Positions 10,766 to 20,491 of a stretch of DNA of 64,000 nucleotides are shown in pieces. The notes beneath the pieces are model-generated. The model had not been told where the DNA came from. It ran no database searches and saw only the letters and a list, made by a program, of their open reading frames with translations. The stretch comes from Panicum virgatum (taxonomy: Eukaryota > Streptophyta > Magnoliopsida > Poales > Poaceae), in the NCBI RefSeq assembly GCF_016808335.1, contig NC_053144.1, positions 56,684,195-56,748,194 on the forward strand, read 5' to 3'. The position numbers and the translations under genes were made by a program. The stretch's first letter is position 1, and the number at the start of each line of letters is the position of its first letter.

Positions 10766-10951
10766 TAGTATCATTTGACCGACGCCAGGGAAACGGGCGA
10801 GTGGAGACACATTTGCTGCCGATTTGATGATGTGTGGAGCGAGTTCGCTTCTGGTAGGGTACAGTACGGTATTTTAGTTACATTGCGAACACTGCCTGTG
10901 CAGTGCGGTAGATTTAGGTTAAAGCTTAGGTCATCAGCGCCCCTACTCCAC
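10766..10951. other. Short spacer
   Basis: No feature recognised between the MITE and the CACTA element. Confidence 0.4.
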
Positions 10952-10954
10952 TAG

Positions 10955-11422
10955 CACTACCGGAATTGAGTAGTTTGCCGTGTGCCTGGGGCACACGGCA
11001 AAGCCCATATTGCACACGGTAAAAGTTTTGCCGTGTGCAACACACGGCAATGCGCACACTGCATACATGTGTCGGTAAAGTGCTCATGGCACACGCCGAA
11101 GCTTCCGACACACGGCAAAATAAATGAACAGTAAATAAAAAATTGGGGTGGGGAGGCGACCAGGCAGGAGTGGAGACCAGGAGGGGGCGGCATTGGATCT
11201 GAGGGAGGAGAGGTAGGGAGGTGGTGCCGGTTCAGTGTGTGGGTGGGTGGGTTGGTGGGGTGGGGGTTTGTTTGTCATGTGCCCCAGATCTGGGCACACG
11301 GCAAAAGTTTACCGTGTGTTTTTTTGCTCGACACATGGCAAACGGTTCGTTTGCCGTGTGCTCGAAAATTTGCACACGGCAAAAGTTTGGACACACGGCA
11401 AACTGGCCGGTTTGCCGTAGTG
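10955..11422. mobile_element. Non-autonomous CACTA (En/Spm) element, 468 bp
   Basis: It begins CACTACCGGAATT and ends TTTGCCGTAGTG, giving the CACTA terminal motif in both orientations. TAG flanks both sides (10952-10954 and 11423-11425), the 3-bp duplication of this superfamily. Subterminal regions carry many copies of TTTGCCGTGTGC and its complement, the transposase-binding repeats. No transposase remains, so it would need an autonomous partner. Confidence 0.93.
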
Positions 11423-11426
11423 TAGG

Positions 11427-12850
11427 ACCACTATACCAGGGGCGGAAAACACTCGTACACAGCCAGAACTCGATCATCCCGTCCGCCATTTCGATTCGGC
11501 TTCCTGGGGACCCGACGGAGCAAACGGTATCGTCCGTCAACATCCCGTGCGCGGCCGCCCCAGAGACGGGAGGCGCGGACAAGGAAGATCCTGTCGATGA
11601 GGCTCCGTCCAGGCCACACGCGCGGAATCTCGACCATCAACACCAGGGGTCCAGGCCACCTGATGCTACTGCTGCTCCCACGGGTCATCCCTCAAAAGCA
11701 ACAAGCCAAACGCGCATACTCTATATACTATCGGTCCTGGAGAGGGCGCGCTCGGAGCAGCCCGCCGCTCCCCGAGCGTTGCTCGGGCGCCACGTGCCCC
11801 GGAGAGAGAAGTCCGACGCGGCCCGTGAATTTGCCGCGCCCACGTGCCGCGGTCGCAGCGCCTCGGTCCGTCCGCGCCCCACCGGAGAGAGAGAAGGGGG
11901 GAGGGCCGCCGCGAGGAGGAAGGAGGAAGGAGGCCGGTCGCGCGCGCAGGTGAGGGGGGAGGACGCCCGGCGTGGCGAGGAAGTGAGGAGAGAGGTGTGC
12001 CGATAGGGAGGGAGGCCGCCCCTGCTCCTCCTCCTCCGAGGACCCACGCCGCCGCGCGCGGATTCGGACGGCGAGGAGGCCGAGGCCGGTACTCCCCCCA
12101 CCGCCCGGATCTGCTCGTGAGCACCTCAGCCGCCGCCGCCGGAGAGGACTGGCCGCTGGGAGCAGGGGCAGGGTGGTGGCAGGGCCCCGCGCCCACAACG
12201 GCGGAGCACCGCTCCGATCGCCGGAGCCATGCCCGCCGCCGTGCTGGCCCCACCTCGTTCCTGCCGCGGACGGCCACCTGCGCCGCGAGGAGCCGCCGTC
12301 GGCACCTCCGCCGGCACGCCGCGGGCGGGGAAGACAACTCGAGGCCGGCCGAAATCCCGCACGCCGCGGCAGGTCCGCTGCTCTGGCTGCCCGGCGTCTC
12401 CGATCCGGCCTCCCACAAGCCCTCTCCGCTCCGCTACGGCCGCCGCGCGCACAGGGTAGAGGGCGGCGCCGCGCGGCGAGGCAGGAGGGAGGAGGGGGGC
12501 GGAGCTCGAGCAGGCCATGGATCCGCCGTGGCCCCGCGCGGCCTGGGAGGGGGGCGCGCTCGCTGCCGGCGGAGGGAGCAGGGAGAGGGCGGCGGAGGGA
12601 GTAGAGGGACGGCGCGTCGCGAGAGGGGGGCGGTGCTGTCCAGCACATTATGCTCGGCCTGGCAGCAAACAGAGATTGCGATACAGCCCAACAAGACCCC
12701 GCCTACGGCCCATGTACTCCACATCCCGGCCTGTGCGCAGCGTAGCGCGCAGATTGCCTAGTGCTCTCTATCTCCTGGAGCGAGGGAAGCATCCAGAGAC
12801 GCCGGCCCTGGCGCGCTCGCTGCATCCCGCCAATAATACTTTTCTCTAAT
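11427..12850. other. Very GC-rich stretch, no gene assigned
   Basis: Open frames run for up to 300 codons in several frames on both strands, which is expected from extreme GC content and is not evidence of coding. Residues are dominated by Arg, Ala, Pro and Gly. Two CACGTG motifs lie near 11790 and 11840, and TATATA lies near 11720. It could be a promoter and 5' leader, a captured gene fragment, or retroelement leader DNA. I could not decide. Confidence 0.35.
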
Positions 12851-13459
12851 ACCAAATCAGCATCAGTCGGCAGCCATCAACCACCAGCCCCTAGTCACAG
12901 CACAGCGAACGCGTCCAGCATCCGAGAACAACGCGCGAACCATCCAGAACTCCAAGCGCAGAAAAGAAATCGCCCGTGCGTCACGCACACGCATCTGTAG
13001 CAGGAGACCTCAGAGCAGCTGGCCCGCCAATTGAACAGAGGAAAACCACAAAGGACTCGAGGAGTATCCACCACCAGAAATGAGACTATGAGAGAGTGAC
13101 ATCAAAACTGACAAGAGTAGAAATAAAGATGGCCATAATTTCACGGCTTTACTATTACATATAATAATCATAATTAAGTTATTACCAACCGAAATACCCA
13201 TAATCCCTCGGCACAGGGCAAATACTCTAGTTGTGACCAAAGGGGGCGTATTCACACAAAGCCCAATCCTGATCAAACCATTACACTTGGAATGGTAGTA
13301 AGCTCACACCCACAGTGAACGGAACTGATCGGAGATCAGACACCCTAATTCATCAGGAAACAAAACGCGAAGTGAAAAGAAAAAAAAAAGCTAAGACCTC
13401 ATAGTAAGATCTTTCTTATGTTCTGACGAGCGATGACCACTCCAGCCGTAGCACGGGGA

Positions 13460-14687
13460 TCACGCGGCCGACGGCGCGGTGACGTACTTGACAGTGCCGG
13501 CCTCCGCCAGCGCCGCGCGGATCGGCTTCTTGGCCACCGCCTCCACCTCGTCGGCGTCGGCGGCGGCGGCGGGCAGGCCCTTGAAGTCCAGGCTCTCGTC
13601 GTTGTAGATGTCCCACCACTTCTTCACCAGCGTCTTGATGTCCTCCCGGTCCATGTTCGCCTCCTTGCCCGTGTACCTCCAGGGCTTCGACCCCGCCGCG
13701 CAGTAGTGCACCACCTTCACCTTCTCCAGCTGCACGTTCTCCGGGTGCCTCCACAGCATGGCCAGCACCAGGTTGTACACGAGCGGGATCGGCTTGTACT
13801 GCTCCCGGAAGAACATGTTCAGGAAGTCCTGCGAGGAAGTTCACGAGACCACAGAACGGTGAGCCGCCCATACATGCATGCTACCAACAAACAAATAAAT
13901 CGAGAGCTGCGCCGATCGCTCACCTGCTCCGCGAAGGGGGTGGGTGGGGTCACGCGGAGCGTGTCGAGCAGGGCCTTGGCGGTGGCCATGCTGGGCTCGT
14001 GCACGAACATGCCGGCGTTGAAGTAGAGCGGCGGCGGGGGGCCGAGCTCGGCGGTGGGCCAGGCCACCTTGTCGGGGCACTGCTGGCAGTAGCCGATCTT
14101 GTACTGCGGGGTGTGGCTCCACGTCTTCTCGCAGAAGCAGTCCATCACCGCGTAGAAGTGGCCCTTCTCGAGCTCGAACAGCTCGTCGATGTTCTCGAAC
14201 ACCTGGATGTCCGCGTCCAGGTACACCATCCGCTCGTACTCCACGAACTGCGGCACCAAGAAGAACCCGGCCGGCCGGCGGCATGTTAGTGATGAGCACA
14301 GCATTATCGAAGAATAATTAAGCAAGAGAAAGCATTATCAGTTCACTAGTTAATTACCTCCCAGATGCGGAGCTTGGAGTAGTTGATGACGTAGTAGGCC
14401 ATGGCGAACTGCGTCTGGTTCTCCGGCGGGTACACGGGCTCTATCTCGCGGACGATGCAGCCCTGCGAGACGAGGATGCGGCGGTGGGACTCCGGCACGT
14501 CGGGCAGCACGGCGACCACCAGCGGGTACGCCGAGCCGACCTTGCGCAGGCCCTTGGCCAGACCCACCACGCCCTTCCAGTAGTCGCCGTCGCCCGCCAG
14601 GAACGTCACGTACGCCCTGGTCGCGGGCTTCACCGCGGCGGCGGCGGCGGCCTTGGCGGTCATCTTGCCGGCGAGCTCGGGAGCCAT
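13460..14687 (-). CDS. GolS: Galactinol synthase (three exons)
   Basis: It transfers galactose from UDP-galactose to myo-inositol, making galactinol, the committed step of raffinose-family oligosaccharide synthesis in the cytosol. Exons on the minus strand are 14687-14358, 14247-13924 and 13828-13460, with GT-AG introns in phase 0 and 340 residues in total, a normal length. Family marks seen: RAYVTFLAGDGDYWKGVVGL near the N-terminus, the metal-binding DxD (YLDADIQ, residues 121-123), HYCAAGSKPW (259-268), and the C-terminal APSAA that typifies the enzyme. The first ATG sits in a good context (GAGATGGCT) and precedes the conserved domain. It is a GT8 glycosyltransferase without a signal peptide. 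Upstream motifs suggest stress induction. Assignment to the family is firm; the paralogue number is not. Confidence 0.96.
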
Positions 14688-14825
14688 CTCGCTGCAGAGG
14701 CTACGGGTGGGAGAGCTCTGTCTGGGGATCTGGAGGCTGTTTGGTGCTCGATTGGAGTGTGGATTAGGCGCTTGTTGTTGGATTGCTTGAGCTTTCGCTT
14801 GGGGTTTTCGCGGTGGGCTGTCGAG

Positions 14826-14837
14826 GGTTTAAATAGA
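14826..14837 (-). promoter_or_regulatory. Probable TATA box of galactinol synthase
   Basis: On the minus strand the sequence reads CTATTTAAACCC about 140 bases before the ATG. The position and composition suit a TATA element for this gene. Confidence 0.55.
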
Positions 14838-14949
14838 TAATCGGGGGGCGAAACGGCCCCACGCTGCGTCGGCCACGGGGCACGGGCCGTGGGATTTGAG
14901 CCGTACGTGTGGCGTCGTGTGAAGATCGGACGGCTACGACGCCGTGGAC

Positions 14950-14983
14950 GGAAGCTTCTCGGTGGGGCAGTTTCGGGAATTCC
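14950..14983 (-). promoter_or_regulatory. Heat-shock-element-like cluster upstream of galactinol synthase
   Basis: GGAAGCTTCT at 14950-14959 matches nGAAnnTTCn. TTCGGGAA (14972-14979) gives the inverted pairing TTCnnGAA, followed by two GAATTCC blocks. Heat-shock factors bind such alternating GAA and TTC units, and some galactinol synthases are known heat-factor targets. Function here is inferred from sequence only. Confidence 0.5.
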
Positions 14984-15124
14984 TCCAGGAATTCCATCCG
15001 CAGGTCAAAAAGTCGTCGAGGGGCGCGCTGTCGCGGTGACGGAGGTTCAGGAAGGCGCTAGGCCTGAGAGCTGAGGTGGGAATCCGTGGGGCCTACCGAA
15101 CCTTTCTCCGGGCCTCTGTTGCGA

Positions 15125-15130
15125 CACGTG
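15125..15130. promoter_or_regulatory. G-box/ABRE (CACGTG) upstream of galactinol synthase
   Basis: ACACGTGG surrounds the core, a good abscisic-acid response context, about 440 bases before the ATG. Confidence 0.4.
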
Positions 15131-15203
15131 GACCAGCACCGCAGCTTCTCGGATGGTTCCCGCTCCCGCCTTCCCGGGTCCGGCCGTCCGGGTGGGAAGC
15201 GTT

Positions 15204-15209
15204 GCCGAC
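15204..15209. promoter_or_regulatory. DRE/CRT core (GCCGAC) upstream of galactinol synthase
   Basis: GCCGAC is the DREB-factor core, about 520 bases before the ATG. A six-base match alone is weak, but it fits with the nearby ABRE and heat-shock-like units. Confidence 0.3.
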
Positions 15210-15299
15210 GCTGACCAAGTGAATGATGCATGGAGCACGGAGGTCACGGTCAGCACTTTGGTGGAGCTCGCGAGTCGCGACGTCTCTTGTCCGATGTCT

Positions 15300-16296
15300 C
15301 ACAACTTCTCCCGTTGCTACAACCATCTAGTCTCGCTTAAAGAAAACTTATATACGACTCTGCCTTATTATTGCTCGGCAAAAAAGGGGCAAAAAGAATA
15401 TCTAGCTCTCCCCTCACCGGCAACGACGACGTCACGATTGACAAGCACAAGGTGTAGACCAGACTAAGGCAAACCAAGTATTCTGCTCTGATTTGATCTA
15501 TGAATAGACACTACACTTAGAAAGAAAATTAAAACACAAGCATCGCGTAGTTTATTTATTCGGATATTGCTTTGGATAAACAATACTCGAATCAACAGCC
15601 ACGCGTGCATATTCCTGTAGCACACATGAACTGTACGAGTATAAGCTAGTGGGCACATTGATTCCAGATGTTCAGCGGTCAGCAGGACGTGCCTAGGTCT
15701 CGCGACTTCTCGATGGCGTCACCAGCCTTTCTGATACCTGGGCCGGGAATGGATAATGGCAGTTTACTAGCGCTACCTCGACCCGACCAGTTCGCGCCAG
15801 TCGCCTATCGATACGTCGCACGCGCTCATGCCGCCGTATGGACTTCTCAACGGCCCGGCGCCGCCGGTGCACCGCCCGGCGCGCGAGCGCGACGCGTGCG
15901 CGCCCACGCCCCCGCAGGGTGGTCGCTGGTCAGCTGGTATATCCGGATAACACCAGCCGTCGCTCTCCCAGCCTCCCGGTTTACCCGCGCGGGCGGTGGC
16001 CGGCGTGGCCGGTGCGCGACCTCGGCGGATCGCGACGCGCTCGTGCGGCCGGCTAGCTGGGATCTCAGCCGACGGGCGGCGGACGCGGACCGGGCACACC
16101 CCGCGACGTGGGCGTGGGGTACGTACGTGAGGGGAGGTCCGGCGACGCCGGTAACGTGCGCTGGCCGGCGTGGGGGCGGACACCTCGGCGAGCGGTCGGC
16201 GTCGCCGGTCGCGGTCGCGGGCGTTTCGACTGGGGGAACGCCAGTGGCCGCGAATGGTATGGCCGGTTCATGGGGGCCTGCCCCCGGTAACGACCC
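15300..16296. other. Intergenic DNA, partly GC-rich, no gene assigned
   Basis: The stretch 15668-16300 is strongly GC-rich with long open frames on both strands, all of low-complexity composition (Arg, Ala, Pro, Gly). No domain was recognised. Confidence 0.35.
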
Positions 16297-16302
16297 GACA
16301 TA

Positions 16303-17393
16303 GAATAACGGCTAAAGATTTATTTTACACATTGAGTAAATTACACCTGCTAAATAATTTTTTTGTGTTTTCGTCCTCGCTTCGCGCAAAAGGTTGCAAC
16401 TGAAATTATTAGCTTCCCACAACCGAGCTTTTAAACTGGTCTGTCTCTCGTTCCGTTTCCGGTATGGAACTAAACTGAGAAGTACTGTACCACTGCTATA
16501 GTACCCGCGACGCTATAATAGCTTTTTGCTACAGTGTCGCATATTCGGCCTACCCCGCCCGAGATAACGGCTAAAGATTTACTCTACGCGTTGAGTAAAC
16601 CACACATGCTAAATAACTCTCTTGCGCTTTCGTCCTCGCTTCGCGCAAAAGATTGCAACCGAAGTTATTAGCTTCCCACGACCGAGCTTTTAAGCTGGTC
16701 TATTTCTCGTTCCATTTTCGGTATGGGACTAAATTGGGAAGTACTATACCGCTGCCACAGTACTCGCGATGCTACAGTAGCTTTTGCTACAGTGTCGCAC
16801 ATTCGGTCCGGCCCAACACGGCCCACGGGCTGTGACAATCACCCCCCTTGAGGACTCGACGTCCTCGTCGAGACATCGAACCAGCTTACCCATATGACAC
16901 AAAAGAGCAGGATATCCTCTCTTGGGCCACGTTTCATACATCTATTGCTAACGATCCCATGTGCCACGTCCGTGGTTTCACTGCCAGCAGCCCATGTGTG
17001 TCCGTCCATATGTCGGTGGCATCTGTGTCCCCACGCCACAAAGTGCTCATGTACGCGCACTTCTGCCCGTACGTGGCGTGAAACCGCGAGAGTGTGGCTC
17101 TGATACCCCTATAACAATCCGGCTTGGGATAACGGTTAAGATTTACTCTACACGTTGAGTAAACCGCACCTGCTAAATAACTCTCTTGCGTTTTTATCCT
17201 CGCTTCGCGCAAAAAGTTGCAACCGAAGTTATTAGCTTCCCACGACCGAGCTTTTAAGCTGGTCTGTGTCTCTTGTTATGTTGTTATGGGACTAAAGTAA
17301 TGTACCGCAGTTACAGTACTTACGATGCTACAGTAGCTTTTGCTACAGTGTCGCACCTTCAGTCCGGCCCAACACGGGCCACGGGCTGTGACA
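16303..17393 (-). mobile_element. Non-autonomous LTR element with three LTR-like copies
   Basis: A unit of about 240-280 bp occurs three times: about 16303-16547, 16558-16837 and 17113-17393. Read on the minus strand, the two right-hand copies each begin TGTCACAGCCCGTGG. Next to the middle copy lies a purine tract (AAGGGGGGTG, 16843-16853). Next to the right-hand copy lies GGGTATCAGAGCC (about 17095-17107), a primer-binding site of methionine-tRNA type. The internal part is only about 275 bp and has no open frame, as in TRIM elements. The leftmost copy is joined head to tail with the middle one and lacks its start, suggesting recombination. Confidence 0.65.
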
Positions 17394-18119
17394 CCCCGCG
17401 TCGCTCTCCGTGGCGAATTCAGAGCAGTTACGGCGGTTGGTTGGTTGGTTGCATTGGCCGGTTGGTACTCGGTGCCGCCGCCCGCGGGGGCGCGCGGTCG
17501 GTCGGGACTCGGGACACAGCAGCGCCACCCGCTCGCCGCACGGCAGCGAGCCATTCGTTCGCACGACCACGAGTCCCTCTGGCCGGCGGGGGGTTTTGAC
17601 TTTTCGGTTACCGTCTCGTCGGAGCTTTCGTGCCGACGAGGCGACGAGCCACACGAACCGCCGTGACCACGCATGGGTGGATGGTGACTTGCGTCCAATA
17701 CAGTAAGAGCGCATAGATCGAGTGGCTATTTTTGTTTGTGCCTTGATTCAATATTTTCAACCAATAACGAGATGATATACTCCATGTCACCTTGTAGTAG
17801 CCGGAAAGGTAAAAAAAATATTAAAATAGGTATCACAATCTTCACTCTAATGTGTTGAATTAACCCTTCCGAATTAGTGAACCAGATTTGCGGATTGTTT
17901 CTTTATACTTGATTTGCGGACTGTTAGCTCAAGCCTTTTGAAGCTGTTGAAAGCATAGGGAGAGAACATGCAACAGAAAAAAGAATACATGAGATGAGGG
18001 AGGGAGAAAAAAGGAAGTTTAAGTGGGCCAAATCTGCCACACAAACATAGACTCGGTTTTTTGACTGGGCTAAAGACGGCATACAAACCAGGAGACCAGT
18101 AACATTTGGCCCATGAGCG
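17394..18119. other. Intergenic DNA, nothing recognised
   Basis: GC-rich to about 17700, then AT-rich. No domain, RNA gene or element boundary was supported. Confidence 0.4.
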
Positions 18120-18127
18120 CTAACAGG

Positions 18128-18533
18128 TAGGGTTGAAAACGGTCGGAAACGGTAATTATTCGGTAATCAGTTTTTTGGTTGTTTTTCTTTGATTGCGAAT
18201 AAATAGGATATAGAATCTTGTATACAAATTTGTATTCTTGTTTTGAGCATTGAGCTTGTAAAGATTCATAAAAGGTAAACCTCAAATTCATCCTATATTT
18301 TCTCAAATGATAGATATAAAATTCGGTATGGATTCGGAAACAAATTCGGTATTTTTTTCACTTTTTTTTGTTGTAGGGAGCAAATAATGCATAAAATAAT
18401 TTATGCAGAATTTTATTCTTATTTGTAATAATGTGCTTGATAATATAAGAAATGATCACCATCCAATTTTATACATATCTATTTTAAAATATTAAATTTG
18501 TTCTAACAGTTCAGATTACCGTTTTCAACCCTA
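18128..18533. mobile_element. hAT-type MITE, 406 bp
   Basis: The terminal inverted repeats are TAGGGTTGAAAACGGT and ACCGTTTTCAACCCTA, a perfect pair. CTAACAGG flanks both ends (18120-18127 and 18534-18541), the 8-bp duplication of hAT elements. The interior is AT-rich and has no open frame. Confidence 0.92.
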
Positions 18534-18576
18534 CTAACAGGGAAATAAAAGGAACAGAACAGAAGGAACACAAATA

Positions 18577-18610
18577 AATAATGAGTTCCCCCTCAAAAAA
18601 ATAATGAGTT
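18577..18610 (+). repeat. Micro-insertion: 12 bp A-tailed insert between 11 bp direct repeats
   Basis: AATAATGAGTT occurs at 18577-18587 and 18600-18610. The insert is CCCCCTCAAAAA. The right copy then overlaps the target duplication of the adjacent SINE, so two events struck the same few bases. Confidence 0.62.
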
Positions 18611-18618
18611 AATCGCTG

Positions 18619-18908
18619 TTTTTTTAGTACAGTACAACACAGACGCTCACAACACACACTCACCCCTATGAACACACGTATGCAAACCCTACCCCTATGA
18701 GCACCTCCGAAGGACTGGACCGGCAGATCTGGAGATTCCCGAAGTCACCATTGGCGCCTCGTTGTCGACGGGAACATCGCTTACCACTTAACGCATAATG
18801 CCGGAAAATTCTAGAATAAATTCAGAAAAGTGCGAGCACCCGTGCCAAGTCGAGGACTTTGAACCCGGGTGGGTAGGTTCCACCACAAGGGACCAAACCA
18901 ACTGATCT
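18619..18908 (-). mobile_element. tRNA-derived SINE, full length, reverse orientation
   Basis: Read on the minus strand it starts with box A-like GATCAGTTGGTTTGG and box B-like GGGTTCAAAGTCC, the internal promoter of RNA polymerase III. It continues through the family body and ends in an A-run (T-run on the plus strand at 18619-18625). The flanks ATGAGTTAATCGCTG (18604-18618) and ATGAGTTAATCACTG (18909-18923) differ by one base, a clear target duplication. Length is 290 bp. Confidence 0.88.
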
Positions 18909-18923
18909 ATGAGTTAATCACTG

Positions 18924-19764
18924 ATGACAAACAAATAATTAGCCGCTTGACATTAAAGGCCCGAGCCCACCAGCTAATAAGGCTACTGGGCAGAGAAATG
19001 TAATTTTTTTGGGTTTGATGCTCTCGTCAGTATACAGTGGGCCTTTTGGACCGGGAAATGGAACTCGTTAGCCCAAGTTTGTTGTCCGATCCGTTCTTCG
19101 TGATTCGCCTAAACTAGCACTTGTCATCTTGGCCAATCTGACATTGGGGGTATAATGAGGTGAAACCGTGAAAGCATAATGACTCTTGGAAGCAATGGTG
19201 TAACCAAGCATCAGCACCACCGTAATTTACATGAAGGGTATTGATCCTTCCATGTGTTGATAAACAGATGTTCGGTATGTCAATAAAATCGTATAGTGGC
19301 AAGACAAACGGCCAAGATTGAGTTTCAGAACAACACAATCTCTTAAACCAAGAAGCTTGCTGGTACTTCTTCCAGGCATGTGCTACAGGAAGAGAGATCA
19401 ATGCTGCATAAGATTGGCAGCTTAGCTGAGCCAGGCTAACCGCTCCGATCCAAACCGATGGGGATGGGAGCAGTGCAGAGTCATTGAGCTCAAGAGACTG
19501 CCCCCTTCGGCCCTCTGTGAATGGAGACCGTAGGATTTTCACATTTACTTGTGATGTTGGGGTCTTCGCTATTAACATGAAGTGGGGCTTGGGTCACCAT
19601 GGTGTGCAAGGTCGGTCCCTCAAGAGTATGATCCAAACAGAAGATGGGCGCAGTCTAGAGTCAAGCTCAAGAGGTTCTGAAAACGTATCTCAATGCATTT
19701 GTTTTGCTTCATTCTTAAAATTTGATTGATATCCAAATTTTTTTTGTTGTTTGTAAATATTCTA
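18924..19764. other. Intergenic DNA with one unassigned open frame
   Basis: A 154-codon minus-strand frame (19114-19578) has mixed, protein-like composition but no family I recognise. It could be a captured or decayed gene fragment. No promoter or splice context was supported. Confidence 0.3.
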
Positions 19765-19834
19765 ACATTGCAAGCAGTACCCGAAAAAAAAACATTTCAA
19801 GCAGTATCCGCAATAAAACATTGCAAGCAGTACC
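19765..19834 (+). repeat. Three spaced copies of ACATTGCAAGCAGTACC
   Basis: Copies lie at 19765, 19792 and 19818, the middle one with two mismatches. They are separated by short A-rich inserts (GAAAAAAAAA and GCAATAAA). The pattern could come from two successive micro-insertions, or from slippage of a 26-27 bp tandem unit. Confidence 0.6.
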
Positions 19835-19849
19835 AGTGCTTGAAGGCAC

Positions 19850-19986
19850 CCTCAAACACTCTGTTCGCTGCAACCAGCCAACTGTATTTTTCTCTCACAC
19901 CAAACCAGTACCAACCATCAGCCACCAGTCAGCTAGCAGTATTTTTTTCTCACAACAAACCAGCCACAGCCAGCCGAATAAAATGA
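19850..19986. mobile_element. Remnant of a MITE with TGTATTTTTCTCTCAC-type interior
   Basis: Segments such as GTATTTTTCTCTCAC, AGTATTTTTTTCTCAC and CCAGCCACAGCCAGCC resemble the interior of a common grass MITE family. A related reverse copy lies at about 31930-32040. Ends are not defined. Confidence 0.35.
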
Positions 19987-20009
19987 ATATCCACCGTTTG
20001 CTTGCAAAG

Positions 20010-20059
20010 CATAATTAATCACTTTATTTTTTTTGAGAGGAACATAATTAATCACTTTA
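20010..20059 (-). repeat. Micro-insertion: 16 bp T-rich insert between 17 bp direct repeats
   Basis: CATAATTAATCACTTTA occurs identically at 20010-20026 and 20043-20059. The insert is TTTTTTTTGAGAGGAA, which on the minus strand is TTCCTCTC plus eight A. The right copy runs into the TTA duplication of the adjoining Tourist element. Confidence 0.72.
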
Positions 20060-20313
20060 GAGCAACTCCAGCCGGACCCTTAAATGGGACTCAATCTCTT
20101 GTTTTAATCTCCCAGTAGAAAAAACATCTCCAACCGGGCCCCTATACGAGCCTCCATTTTGGGGAGGCCACTAAATTTTGGTCCAGAGTCCCTAGAACTG
20201 GAGGCCCTCTAAATTTAGTCACCCTGCTGGAGTTTGAAGCCTCTAAATTTTTATAGGCCGGCTCCTAAAAGTAATATGGGGGCTCAAATTTAGTCTCTCC
20301 GCTGGAGTTGCTC
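20060..20313. mobile_element. Tourist-like MITE in the RPS1 promoter region
   Basis: The ends GAGCAACTCCAGC and GCTGGAGTTGCTC are perfect inverted repeats. TTA flanks both sides (20057-20059 and 20314-20316). The 254 bp element ends about 180 bases before the RPS1 start codon. Halves of a relative occur at 60121-60282 and 63943-64000. Confidence 0.92.
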
Positions 20314-20491
20314 TTAGGGCCGGAACCTGAGTAACTGACACGCCGAAGCCTGCAAGAACTATGCGTTCCTGACATGGCCTGGCCCAAAACCAACCATCGC
20401 CGCCTCCTATCCAGCTACACAGCGCCAACCCGTTTCCTCTTTCGCCCGAGCACACCGGACACGCGGGCACCCAGGCACCGAGCGAGAGAGG

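Noticed and set aside
11666..12761. Open frames of 250-306 codons on both strands
   Set aside because: High GC removes stop codons in all frames. Composition is Arg/Pro/Ala/Gly-rich with no domain, splice or start support.
13433..14289. Plus-strand frames across galactinol synthase
   Set aside because: Complementary shadows of the minus-strand exons; they ignore the splice sites.
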